Positions 8,398 through 15,414 of a DNA stretch of 64,000 nucleotides are shown piece by piece (position 1 is the stretch's first letter; each line of letters opens with the position of its first letter). The stretch is from Nocardia sp. (lineage in GTDB: Bacteria; Actinomycetota; Actinomycetes; Mycobacteriales; Mycobacteriaceae). The stretch covers positions 1 to 64,000 of the forward strand of contig NZ_JAODNK010000084.1 of NCBI RefSeq assembly GCF_025465275.1. Reading direction: 5' to 3'. Below the pieces are notes generated by a model. The model did not search any database, was not told the DNA's origin, and worked only from the letters and a program-made list of their open reading frames with translations. Both the position numbers and the translations under genes were made by a program.

Positions 8398-9273
8398 ATG
8401 GGTACTGTGAGCGCGGTCCGCATGGAAACCTTCCTCGCCGTCGCCCGCCACAGCAGCATCCGCCGCGCGGCCGCGCAGTTGCACATCACCGAAGCCGCTG
8501 CCTCCGCGGCCGTTTCGCACATCGAAAAACAGTTGGGCGCTAAACTCATAGCCAAATCCGGCCGGGGTATCGCACTCACCGAAGCCGGCCGTGTCTACGC
8601 CGATTACTGCCGCAGCATCCTGGGGTTGATGAAGGAAGCTCAGGATGCGGTCCGGGCTGCCGAAACCGGTCGCCTGCGCATCGGGGTGGTCGCCACGGCG
8701 GGCGAGTTCGTCCTCCTGCGCCTGATGGCCTCGTTCCGAAACCGCTACCCCGACATCGAATTGGGCTTCTCCATCCAGCCCCGCGATGTGCTGTTCGTCG
8801 AATTGACCCACCACGAAACAGATCTCGTCGTAGCAGGCCGCCCACCACGTGAGGCCGGCCTGGTGACCCGTGCGCGCAGGCCCTGCCAACTGGTGGTAGT
8901 CGGCGCTCCCGGCCGCTGGCCCGACCCCTCCGATGCCACCTGGCTCCTGCGCGGCACCGGTTCCGGCACCCGCGACACCACCCTCGCCCTCTTCGACCGC
9001 CTCCAAATCCGCCCGCCCACACTGACTCTCGGCACCCACGGCGCCGCCCTGGCCGCCGCCCGAGAAGGCCTGGGCATCACCCTCATTCACTCCGATGCCA
9101 TAGAAAACGATCTGGCAGGCCACCACCTCGAAGTGCTCCCCATAGAAGGCACCCCCCTCAATCGCCCCTGGCACGCCGTCACCACCCGCACCCCGACCCC
9201 CACCGCCCGCCTGTTCCTCTCCCACATCACCGACCCCGACCGAGTCGGAGAGAAAGCCTTCCGGGCCGCGTGA
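8398..9273 (+). CDS. cbbR: LysR-family regulator, probable CbbR
   Basis: A 291-residue LysR-type transcription factor. Residues about 8-67 form the winged helix-turn-helix (METFLAVARHSSIRRAAAQL, then AASAAVSHIEKQLGAKL), and the rest is a two-lobe effector-binding domain with VGVVATAGEFVLLRL-type strands. CbbR proteins activate cbb operons in response to intermediates such as RuBP or PEP; the assignment here rests on divergence from cbbL and the inverted repeat in the shared intergenic region. The N-terminal recognition helix is less canonical than in proteobacterial CbbR, so binding specificity should not be assumed. The ATG at 8398 is used; the alternative at the METF methionine lies 24 bases further in. 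Confidence 0.85.
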   Translation: MGTVSAVRMETFLAVARHSSIRRAAAQLHITEAAASAAVSHIEKQLGAKLIAKSGRGIALTEAGRVYADYCRSILGLMKEAQDAVRAAETGRLRIGVVATAGEFVLLRLMASFRNRYPDIELGFSIQPRDVLFVELTHHETDLVVAGRPPREAGLVTRARRPCQLVVVGAPGRWPDPSDATWLLRGTGSGTRDTTLALFDRLQIRPPTLTLGTHGAALAAAREGLGITLIHSDAIENDLAGHHLEVLPIEGTPLNRPWHAVTTRTPTPTARLFLSHITDPDRVGEKAFRAA

Positions 9274-9275
9274 CA

Positions 9276-9291
9276 TACGCCTATGGGCGTA
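9276..9291 (+). terminator. Short hairpin after cbbR
   Basis: TACGCC and GGCGTA (6 bp, TATG loop) lie two bases after the cbbR stop and are followed by AGCGCCTTAT. A second small hairpin, GGCCGA-AAA-TCGGCC, is at 9323-9337. Either could end the cbbR transcript, but both are short. Confidence 0.35.
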
Positions 9292-9384
9292 GCGCCTTAT
9301 ACGACCAGCGGCGCAGGCCAACGGCCGAAAATCGGCCTACTGTGGTTGACAGCGTGATTGTTCCCCCGGTGAGGTGGTTGAGAA

Positions 9385-9801
9385 ATGACCGATTCCAGCC
9401 CTGCGGTGTTCGGGCCGCCCGCCGTGCGCGTCGGCACGGCCGAGCGTGAACAAGCGGCCGAGGCGCTAGGCAAGCATTTCGCCGCCGGCCGCCTGGACCT
9501 CGACGAATACGACGACCGAGTAGGCCGCGCCTACGCCGCCAAAACCACCGACGAACTGACCGTCCTATTCGCCGACCTCCCCCAACCCGCGCCCGTCCCC
9601 ACCCCGGCGGTCGCTCAGCACCGCCGCGATCCGCGCCTGCTGCTTCCGGCAATCGGCCTGGTCGGGGTCCTCGCGTTCGCAACAGCCTTCGTCATAGCGA
9701 CGCACATAGTCCCGTTCTTCATCTTCCCGCTGCTGTTCTTCGTAGTCCTGCGCGGGCGCCGCGGCTTCGGCCACCAGTACGGACCCCGCCGCCTGGGTTG
9801 A
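9385..9801 (+). CDS. DUF1707 domain membrane protein
   Basis: A 138-residue protein. The first roughly 65 residues are a DUF1707 (SHOCT-like) domain: RVGTAEREQAAEALGKHFAA, then GRLDLDEYDDRVGRAY and TTDELTVLFADLP, the order found throughout actinobacteria. Two closely spaced hydrophobic segments follow (LLLPAIGLVGVLAFATAFVI and IVPFFIFPLLFFVVL) and a basic tail. The domain's role is unknown; it is often on small membrane proteins and stress-related regulators. GAGGTGG lies upstream of the ATG at normal distance. The gene is on the same strand as the MerR-peroxiredoxin gene 34 bp downstream, but that gene has its own promoter-like element. Confidence 0.8.
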   Translation: MTDSSPAVFGPPAVRVGTAEREQAAEALGKHFAAGRLDLDEYDDRVGRAYAAKTTDELTVLFADLPQPAPVPTPAVAQHRRDPRLLLPAIGLVGVLAFATAFVIATHIVPFFIFPLLFFVVLRGRRGFGHQYGPRRLG

Positions 9802-9828
9802 CCTTGCCCCCGGGGACAGGGCTTACGT
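9798..9828 (+). promoter_or_regulatory. MerR-type promoter with a 19-bp spacer and internal dyad
   Basis: TTGACC (9798-9803) and TTACGT (9823-9828) are separated by 19 bp. The spacer holds an imperfect dyad, CCTTGCCCC / GGGGACAGG (9802-9820, 7 of 9 pairs matching). MerR-family activators typically work at promoters whose spacer is stretched to 19-20 bp with the operator inside it. Transcription starting about 7 bases downstream would begin at or next to the GTG start codon of the MerR gene, so the message is probably leaderless. Confidence 0.6.
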
Positions 9829-9835
9829 TCACCTC

Positions 9836-10858
9836 GTGAGAATTGGTCAACTTGCCCGCTCAGCCGAGGTAAGTCCGAAGGCGATCCGCAGGTACGAGGC
9901 GCTCGGCCTGGTATCCCCGGCCCGCAACACCAGCGGCTATCGCGAATACGGCGAGAACGATGTCCGCCTGGTGCGTGAGATCCGGACACTGAATCGTCTC
10001 GGGATCCCGGTCGAAGAGACCCGGCCGTTCCTCGATTGCCTGGCATCGGGCGGCGAGCACGGTGACGATTGTCCGGCTTCGCTAGCCGAGTATCAGCACG
10101 CGATCGACACCCTGACAGAGCGAATCGCGGCCCTCACAGAACGTAGGGACGTCTTGACGATTCGGTTGCGCACCGCTGCCTATCGTCAGAGCGCGGTTGC
10201 TGAACCACCGCAATCCGCCGCGAATCTGGTCACGCTGCCGCCGGATCTGCCGGTACCGGTTGATGATGGTGCGGCGGCGCATCTTTCCGGCCTGCGGCTG
10301 CCGGCGTTCACTCTCGACAGCACCGATGATGTGGCCATCGATCTCGGCAGGCTGGGCGCGGGTCGCACGGTTGTTTACCTGTATCCGATGACCGGGCGTC
10401 CGGATATCGATCTGCCCGCTGGGTGGGATGCGATACCGGGAGCTCGCGGTTGCACCACTGAGGCTTGCGATTTTCGGGATCACTTCAAAGAGTTGGTCGC
10501 CGTCGGCGCGCAGCGGGTGTTCGGGTTGTCCAGTCAGGACTCTGCGTATCAGCGGGAAGTTGTCGAGCGACTGCATCTGCCGTTCCCGATGCTGTCCGAC
10601 CCGGGACTGCTGCTGGCGAAGGCGCTTTCGATACCGACCTTCGATGTCGGCGGGATATCGCTCTATAAGCGCATGACGCTCATTGTCGAGAACGGGACGA
10701 TCGAGCATGTCTTCTACCCGGTGTTTCCTCCTGACCAGCACGCCGAGCAAGTGCTGTGCTGGCTGCGCGAGCATCCGGAATCAGCTTTCGGCAGCGGCGA
10801 TCTGGGAGTGGCGGGCGGCGGTGATGTCGGGGCTGTGGGTGACGGCCCAGTCGGCTAA
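9836..10858 (+). CDS. Fusion of a MerR-family regulator with a PrxQ/BCP-type peroxiredoxin
   Basis: A 340-residue two-domain protein. Residues 1-70 are a MerR DNA-binding domain (RIGQLARSAEVSPKAIRRYE, then GYREYGENDVRLV), followed by a dimerisation helix to about residue 125. That region contains two cysteines in CLASGGEHGDDC. From about residue 145 comes a thioredoxin-fold peroxiredoxin: LPAFTLDS, VVYLYPMTGRP, then GCTTEACDFRDHF with the peroxidatic and resolving cysteines in the C-x4-C spacing of BCP/PrxQ enzymes, and FGLSSQDSAYQ and LPFPMLSDPGLLL after it. It probably reduces hydroperoxides and may use that chemistry to sense them (inference). The last 26 codons overlap the convergent HxlR gene and look like antisense-derived tail. 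Confidence 0.85.
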   Translation: MRIGQLARSAEVSPKAIRRYEALGLVSPARNTSGYREYGENDVRLVREIRTLNRLGIPVEETRPFLDCLASGGEHGDDCPASLAEYQHAIDTLTERIAALTERRDVLTIRLRTAAYRQSAVAEPPQSAANLVTLPPDLPVPVDDGAAAHLSGLRLPAFTLDSTDDVAIDLGRLGAGRTVVYLYPMTGRPDIDLPAGWDAIPGARGCTTEACDFRDHFKELVAVGAQRVFGLSSQDSAYQREVVERLHLPFPMLSDPGLLLAKALSIPTFDVGGISLYKRMTLIVENGTIEHVFYPVFPPDQHAEQVLCWLREHPESAFGSGDLGVAGGGDVGAVGDGPVG

Positions 10859-11197
10859 TGCTGAGAGCGGGGTGAGGAGGGTTTCACCTAGCGGGCTGAG
10901 GCTGTATTCGACAGTGGGTGGGACCGTGGGGAATACGGTGCGGGTCACCAGACCGTCCTGTTCGAGGGAGCGCAGGGTGCGGGTGAGCATGCGCTGGCTG
11001 ATGCCCTCGATCGAGCGGTGCAGTTCATTGAAGCGGTAGTCGCGCCGGCCGAGTAGCGCGAGTATCAGCACGCTCCATTTGTCGCCTATGCGCCGCAGCA
11101 CGTCGGTGACCGGGCAGGCCTCGTGCTCGGCGACGGGTACGCGTGCGGGCAGTTCCGTCGCGACCATCGAGGGCACATTCGTGTGCGTATCGGACAT
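10781..11197 (-). CDS. HxlR-family winged-helix regulator
   Basis: A 138-residue HxlR-type transcription factor. CPVTDVLRRIGDKWSVLILALLGRRDYRFNEL is the family signature around the first helices, with the N-terminal Cys common in redox- or aldehyde-responsive members. GISQRMLTRTLRSLEQDGLV is the recognition helix and wing. It is divergent from the SDR-like gene at 11270, with 72 bp between start codons, and therefore probably regulates it. Its 3' end overlaps the MerR-peroxiredoxin gene by 78 bp in convergent orientation. Confidence 0.88.
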   Translation of the reverse strand: MSDTHTNVPSMVATELPARVPVAEHEACPVTDVLRRIGDKWSVLILALLGRRDYRFNELHRSIEGISQRMLTRTLRSLEQDGLVTRTVFPTVPPTVEYSLSPLGETLLTPLSALADWAVTHSPDITAARHSQIAAAES

Positions 11198-11269
11198 GAA
11201 AGTGCCTACTTTCGCAACTGTCAGTCGTTGCCGAGGATCGAGGTACGACCCGAGAGTAGCGGAGGAACA

Positions 11270-12100
11270 ATGTCCAAAACCATTGTCATCAGCGGCGGTA
11301 CGGACGGTATGGGCCGTGCGTTCGCCCTGGAACGGCTTTCACTCGGCGATACGGTCCTCGCCATCGGCAGCAACCGTGGGAAGGGCGAATCGCTGGTGAC
11401 TGCGGCAGGTCCGGCGGCCGATCGCCTGACCTTCCTGCGCGCTGACTTGAGTTCGATTGCGGAGATCGAGCGGGTGATCGACGAGGTACGTGCGCGGTAC
11501 AACACCGTCGATGCGTTACTGCTGTTCGCCAATCGCGTCAGCCCGCGGCGGACAGAGACCGTGGACGGCTTCGAACACACCTTCGCGCTCTACTACCTGA
11601 GCCGATATCTCCTGTCGCAGAGACTGACTCCGCTCCTCGAGCGCAGCGAGACCCCGGTGATCGTCAGCATTGCCGGAGTCGGCGTCACCAAGGGCGCGAT
11701 CAGCTGGGACGACCCCCAACTGACTCACGACTACGGCGCGGTGCGCGCCCAACTACAGGCGGGCCGCGCCAACGACCTACTCGGCGTCACCTACTCCGAA
11801 ACCAGTCCCGGCACAGTGCGATTTGTCCTTTACCACCCCGGATTCACCCGCAGTGGAGACCTCTCCAGTCTGAACATCCTCACCAGAACCCTCCTTCGAA
11901 CCCTGGCCCGAATCTCGGCCCAGCCGGTCTCCGAGGCCATTCACCCCCTCCACGCATTCGTCGACGCCCCACCCGCACAGCCCCTCACCGCAATCGACCG
12001 CAGCCGCCCCCTGCCCCTGTCGCTCCCGACCCTCGACCCAACGAACGCCCACCGCCTCGCCACCCTCACCGAAGCGCTCCTGAGCAGAGCCGATACCTGA
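11270..12100 (+). CDS. SDR-fold protein lacking the usual catalytic Tyr-Lys
   Basis: A 276-residue protein starting with the Rossmann motif IVISGGTDGMGRA (NAD(P) binding) and continuing with the SDR layout: LRADLSS (strand 3 acid), NTVDALLLFAN (in place of NNAG), and PVIVSIAGVG holding the catalytic-serine position. The YxxxK helix should follow. Instead the sequence reads AQLQAGRAND, aligning with the usual Y-x-x-S-K-x-A-N, so Tyr and Lys are replaced. It is therefore probably not a classical dehydrogenase; it may bind a cofactor or catalyse something different. GGAGGAACA before ATG 11270 fixes the start. HxlR is divergent upstream. Confidence 0.75.
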   Translation: MSKTIVISGGTDGMGRAFALERLSLGDTVLAIGSNRGKGESLVTAAGPAADRLTFLRADLSSIAEIERVIDEVRARYNTVDALLLFANRVSPRRTETVDGFEHTFALYYLSRYLLSQRLTPLLERSETPVIVSIAGVGVTKGAISWDDPQLTHDYGAVRAQLQAGRANDLLGVTYSETSPGTVRFVLYHPGFTRSGDLSSLNILTRTLLRTLARISAQPVSEAIHPLHAFVDAPPAQPLTAIDRSRPLPLSLPTLDPTNAHRLATLTEALLSRADT

Positions 12101-12298
12101 GTACCAATCCGGCCCGTGATTCATTGTGAGACTTCCCTCTTGGAGGGTTCCCACAAAGACTCTCACGTAGGTTCGTAGCGACGTCCGTCTCGCCGCGGTA
12201 ACGGCGGTCTATATGTTTGGCAGCGGTAGTCGGAGCAAAAGACGTTGAGCTGCAATTGGTTTGAGTGAACATGCTGGTTGCCGGCCACGCGGTGCGCT

Positions 12299-12315
12299 CA
12301 GTAGACGGACTACTG
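12299..12315. promoter_or_regulatory. Inverted repeat upstream of acpM
   Basis: CAGTAG (12299-12304) and CTACTG (12310-12315) are perfect 6-bp arms around ACGGA, 31 bp before the acpM start and ahead of an AAGGA ribosome site. The 245-bp gap from 12101 also holds a hairpin, CCCTC-TTG-GAGGG, near 12135. The repeat could be the operator of the TetR encoded third in the operon. Confidence 0.3.
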
Positions 12316-12345
12316 GTATCCAGCACAACGAGCTAAGGAACATTT

Positions 12346-12651
12346 ATGACTACCACGCAGGAACAGATCGTTTCGGGCATCGCCGAGATCGTCGAGGAAG
12401 TAACCGGTATCGAGGCCTCCGAGGTGACGATCGAGAAGTCCTTCGTTGATGACCTGGACATCGATTCGCTGTCGCTGGTGGAGATCGCCGTCCAGCTCGA
12501 GGACAAGTACGGCATCAAGATCCCGGACGAGGACCTGACCAGCTTGCGCACCGTAGGTGACGCGGTGGCCTACGTGCAGAAGATGGAGGTCGAGAACTCC
12601 GAACTCGCGGCGGAACTCAAGTCCAAGTTCGAAGAGAGCCACGGCGAGTAG
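12346..12651 (+). CDS. acpM: Meromycolate-type acyl carrier protein (AcpM-like)
   Basis: A 101-residue acyl carrier protein. The phosphopantetheine-bearing serine is S41 in DDLDIDSLSLVEI. The surrounding four-helix pattern (QEQIVSGIAEIVEEVTGIE, then KYGIKIPDEDL and GDAVAYVQKME) closely resembles AcpM of mycobacteria. It has a charged C-terminal extension past the usual 80-residue ACP core, though shorter than in M. tuberculosis. It carries growing acyl chains for FAS II elongation in the cytosol. kasA follows after 13 bp, as in the mycobacterial fabD-acpM-kasA-kasB operon, but here fabD, kasB and accD6 are absent. Confidence 0.9.
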   Translation: MTTTQEQIVSGIAEIVEEVTGIEASEVTIEKSFVDDLDIDSLSLVEIAVQLEDKYGIKIPDEDLTSLRTVGDAVAYVQKMEVENSELAAELKSKFEESHGE

Positions 12652-12664
12652 CGGGCGCGCCGCC

Positions 12665-13915
12665 GTGACCAACCCTTTCAGCGCGAACGGAACATTCCCC
12701 AGCGTCGTCGTCACCAGCATGGCGGCAACCACCTCTATCGCCAGCGATGTCGATGCGACGTGGAAGGGCCTCCTCAACGGCGAGAGCGGCATCGACACGC
12801 TCACCGACGATTTCATCACCGAATACGACCTGCCCGTGCACATCGGCGGTCACCTGAAGGTGTCGCCGGACACGCTGCTGAGCCGGGTCGAGATTCGCCG
12901 CCTGTCCTATGTCGAGCGGCTGGCCACCGTGGTCGGTCGCGAGGTCTGGAAGAATGCGGGCAGCCCGGATGTCGACCCGCTGCGGCTGGCTGTCGCCATC
13001 GGCACCGGACTCGGCGGCGCGGATGCCGTCGTCAGCTCTAACGATCGCTTGAAAAGCGAGGGCTACCGCAAGATTTCGCCGCTCGCCGTCCAGATGATCA
13101 TGCCCAATGGTCCGTCGGCCGTGGTCGGTCTGGAACTGAAAGCCCGTGCGGGAGTGATCACTCCGGTGTCCGCGTGCTCATCGGGTTCGGAGGCCATTGC
13201 CACCGCATGGCGCATGATCGTCATGGGTGACGCGGATATCGCCGTCACCGGCGGCGTCGAGGGCTACATCGATGCGGTGCCGATCGCGGCATTCTCGATG
13301 ATGCGCGCCATGAGCACCCGCAACCACGATCCGAAGGGCGCTTCGCGTCCCTTCGACAAGGATCGCGACGGCTTCGTCTTCGGCGAGGCGGGCGCGCTCA
13401 TGGTCATCGAGACCGAGGAGCACGCGAAGGCTCGAGGCGCGACGATCCACGCGCGGCTCATGGGTGCGGGCATCACCTCGGACGGCTTCCACCTGGTGGC
13501 GCCGGATCCGGAGGGCGCCGGGGCAGGCCGCGCGATGACCCGGGCCCTGCAAACCGCCGGTCTGTCGGCCAAGGACATCACGCACGTGAACGCGCATGCG
13601 ACAGCAACTCCCATCGGCGATACCGCCGAGAACAACGCGATTCACCACGCCGGGGTCGGCCACGCCTCGGTGTACGCGCCGAAATCCGCGCTGGGCCACT
13701 CGATCGGCGCGGTCGGCGCGCTCGAATCGATACTCACGGTCCTCAGCATTCGGGACGGCATCGTGCCCCCGACGCTGAATCTGGAGAACCAGGATCCGGA
13801 GATCGACCTCGACGTCGTGCACGGCGAAGCTCGCCGTCAGGACATCGAGTACGCGATCAACAACTCGTTCGGTTTCGGCGGGCACAATGTCGCGCTCGCC
13901 TTCGGCCGCTACTGA
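12665..13915 (+). CDS. kasA: Beta-ketoacyl-ACP synthase, KasA-type
   Basis: A 416-residue condensing enzyme, exactly KasA length, that extends acyl-AcpM by two carbons from malonyl-AcpM. The catalytic cysteine is C171 in PVSACSSGSEA; the two histidines are H311 (NAHATAT) and H345 (KSALGHSIGAVG), with K340 just before. NSFGFGGHNVALAFGRY closes the protein as in KasA. One deviation stands out: the normally invariant NAHGT motif is NAHAT. The GTG at 12665 matches the KasA N-terminus (ANGxFPSVVVT about eight residues in). With acpM before it and a tetR 24 bp after it, this appears to be a self-contained unit. Confidence 0.93.
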   Translation: MTNPFSANGTFPSVVVTSMAATTSIASDVDATWKGLLNGESGIDTLTDDFITEYDLPVHIGGHLKVSPDTLLSRVEIRRLSYVERLATVVGREVWKNAGSPDVDPLRLAVAIGTGLGGADAVVSSNDRLKSEGYRKISPLAVQMIMPNGPSAVVGLELKARAGVITPVSACSSGSEAIATAWRMIVMGDADIAVTGGVEGYIDAVPIAAFSMMRAMSTRNHDPKGASRPFDKDRDGFVFGEAGALMVIETEEHAKARGATIHARLMGAGITSDGFHLVAPDPEGAGAGRAMTRALQTAGLSAKDITHVNAHATATPIGDTAENNAIHHAGVGHASVYAPKSALGHSIGAVGALESILTVLSIRDGIVPPTLNLENQDPEIDLDVVHGEARRQDIEYAINNSFGFGGHNVALAFGRY

Positions 13916-13939
13916 CACACCGAGATCGAGGGAAGCTCC

Positions 13940-14521
13940 ATGCCCGCCGGACCGCGCGCCCGACTGATTCTGAATACGATCCTGACGGTCATGGAGCATG
14001 GTGTACACGCCACCGGGATCACCGAACTGCTCGAACGCAGCGATGCCTCACCCGATTCGCTGTACCAGCACTTTCCGCTGGGTAAAGAGGAGCTCGTGGG
14101 GACGGCGGCGAAATCCGTTTCCCGGATGGGCTATTCGCATGTGAGCCGGATGGCGGACGCGCTGGCGACCGCTACCTCACTGGAGGGCTGGCTAGACGAG
14201 CTGTTCGCCTATTGGCGTGATCCATTGGAGTCCAGCGACTATCGCGTGGGCTCGTTCATGATGGCCGCAGCTCTGTACGGACAGGATCCGGCGGTGCAAT
14301 CCGCCGCCGGTCAGGCCTTCACCGAATGGACAGCCCGCCTGGCCGACGGCCTGATCGCCGCCGGCATCGACCGCGCTCCCGCCTGCTCGATGGCCGCCCT
14401 GCTGCTATTGACGATCGAGGGCGCCATCGTGCAGAGCCGTGCCCTGCAATCCAGCCACCCCTTCGACTGCGCCAGTACCCAACTCGCGGTCCTGCTCCGC
14501 CACCACCTCACGTCCGGCTGA
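13940..14521 (+). CDS. TetR-family regulator
   Basis: A 193-residue TetR protein. The helix-turn-helix spans about residues 6-50: ARLILNTILTVMEHGVHATG, ITELLERSDASPDSLYQHFPLGKEELV. The C-terminal ligand-binding part includes ESSDYRVGSFMMAAALYG and SMAALLLLTIEGAIVQSRAL, the pattern of the LmrA/YxaF-like subgroup that binds hydrophobic ligands. It is transcribed with acpM and kasA (24-bp gap), so control of that pair, perhaps by a lipid ligand, is the simplest hypothesis. A further regulator starts on the opposite strand after a 124-bp gap. Confidence 0.85.
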   Translation: MPAGPRARLILNTILTVMEHGVHATGITELLERSDASPDSLYQHFPLGKEELVGTAAKSVSRMGYSHVSRMADALATATSLEGWLDELFAYWRDPLESSDYRVGSFMMAAALYGQDPAVQSAAGQAFTEWTARLADGLIAAGIDRAPACSMAALLLLTIEGAIVQSRALQSSHPFDCASTQLAVLLRHHLTSG

Positions 14522-14645
14522 TCGACCGGCACCTGGCTACCGGCACATTCCTGATGTCCGGAAGGAAAGGGCCACGCACCGGAGGGGTGATCCTGGTCCA
14601 GGGCATCGATCGCGCCACGATCGAGCAGATAATCACCGAGGGTCC

Positions 14646-15308
14646 TCAGTCCCGGGTCAGTAGTCCGCGTGCCAGGACTTCGAGCAGTTCGGTGAGGATC
14701 GGGACGAACTCCAGGCGGGCGGCCGCGAGCTCGGGATGCTGCTCGTAGGCGGCGAGCATGGCGGGCGCGGGGTGGCTGTGGCTCCACAGTGCGCCTGCGG
14801 AAAGCAGTGCTGCCGCACAGAATTTCATCGCACCGTCGGCGCCGAATTCCGGGATGAGGCGTTCGACCGGAGTGACCAGTTCGGCGGTGGCGGCCAGCAT
14901 CTTGTACTTGTATCTGGCCGCGACCTCGGCCGAGATATTGCGTTCGAGGATCGCGGCCTGCGCGTTGAAGAGGTCACACAGCACCGGCTCCTTCGCCAGT
15001 GTCGAGACCAGAGCGGTGACCAGGCGATCGCGCCGGGTGCGCAGGTCGCCGCTGGTATCGGCCAGGAGCGGGGTGACAGTGGTGATCCACTCGCGGTAGC
15101 GCAGGTCGAGCAGTTCCAGCAGTACCGCTTCCCGAGATTCGAAGTAGCGCAGCACATTCGACTTCGCCAGACAGACCCGGCGGGCCAGCTCATTGAGCCC
15201 GAGATCGACAACGGGCATCTCGGTGAGCATGTTCGCGGCCGTATCCAGGATTGCCTGTCTGCGTATTTCCCGCTGCTCGACGCTGCGCGCCCGTTGGAAG
15301 TGGACCAT
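14646..15308 (-). CDS. TetR-family repressor of the adjacent SDR gene
   Basis: A 220-residue TetR regulator. The DNA-binding domain is at about residues 12-62, with the recognition stretch LNELARRVCLAKSNVLRYFESREAVLLEL. The ligand-binding half contains LCDLFNAQAAILERNIS and WSHSHPAPAM. It is divergent from the SDR gene at 15415. The 106-bp gap contains three copies of a palindrome of the form AGACC-N3-GGTCT, a very plausible operator set for this protein. An NVLRYFESREA recognition helix with Cys and Lys nearby is typical of this branch. Ligand unknown. Confidence 0.88.
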   Translation of the reverse strand: MVHFQRARSVEQREIRRQAILDTAANMLTEMPVVDLGLNELARRVCLAKSNVLRYFESREAVLLELLDLRYREWITTVTPLLADTSGDLRTRRDRLVTALVSTLAKEPVLCDLFNAQAAILERNISAEVAARYKYKMLAATAELVTPVERLIPEFGADGAMKFCAAALLSAGALWSHSHPAPAMLAAYEQHPELAAARLEFVPILTELLEVLARGLLTRD

Positions 15309-15322
15309 GCTCCGAGTATTTC

Positions 15323-15392
15323 AGACCATCGGTCTCTTGACAACGGACCACTGGTCTCTTATCGTCGAAATAGCTAAAGACCGGCGGTCTTT
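15323..15392. promoter_or_regulatory. Three TetR operator boxes over an SDR promoter
   Basis: Three related palindromes with 3-base centres: AGACCATCGGTCT (15323-15335), GGACCACTGGTCT (15345-15357) and AAAGACC-GGC-GGTCTTT (15376-15392, 7-bp perfect arms). Their centres are 22 and 33 bp apart, two and three helical turns, so bound dimers would lie on one face of the DNA. TTGACA (15337-15342), a 17-bp spacer and TATCGT (15360-15365) form a promoter toward the SDR gene. The second box sits between -35 and -10 and the third just past the start point, which fits repression. Confidence 0.75.
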
Positions 15393-15414
15393 TATCCTCG
15401 ACAAGGAGCCCAGT

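Noticed and set aside
12125..12165. Hairpin CCCTC-TTG-GAGGG after the SDR-like gene as a terminator
   Set aside because: The stem is only 5 bp and no T tract follows, so it was mentioned but not listed as a feature.
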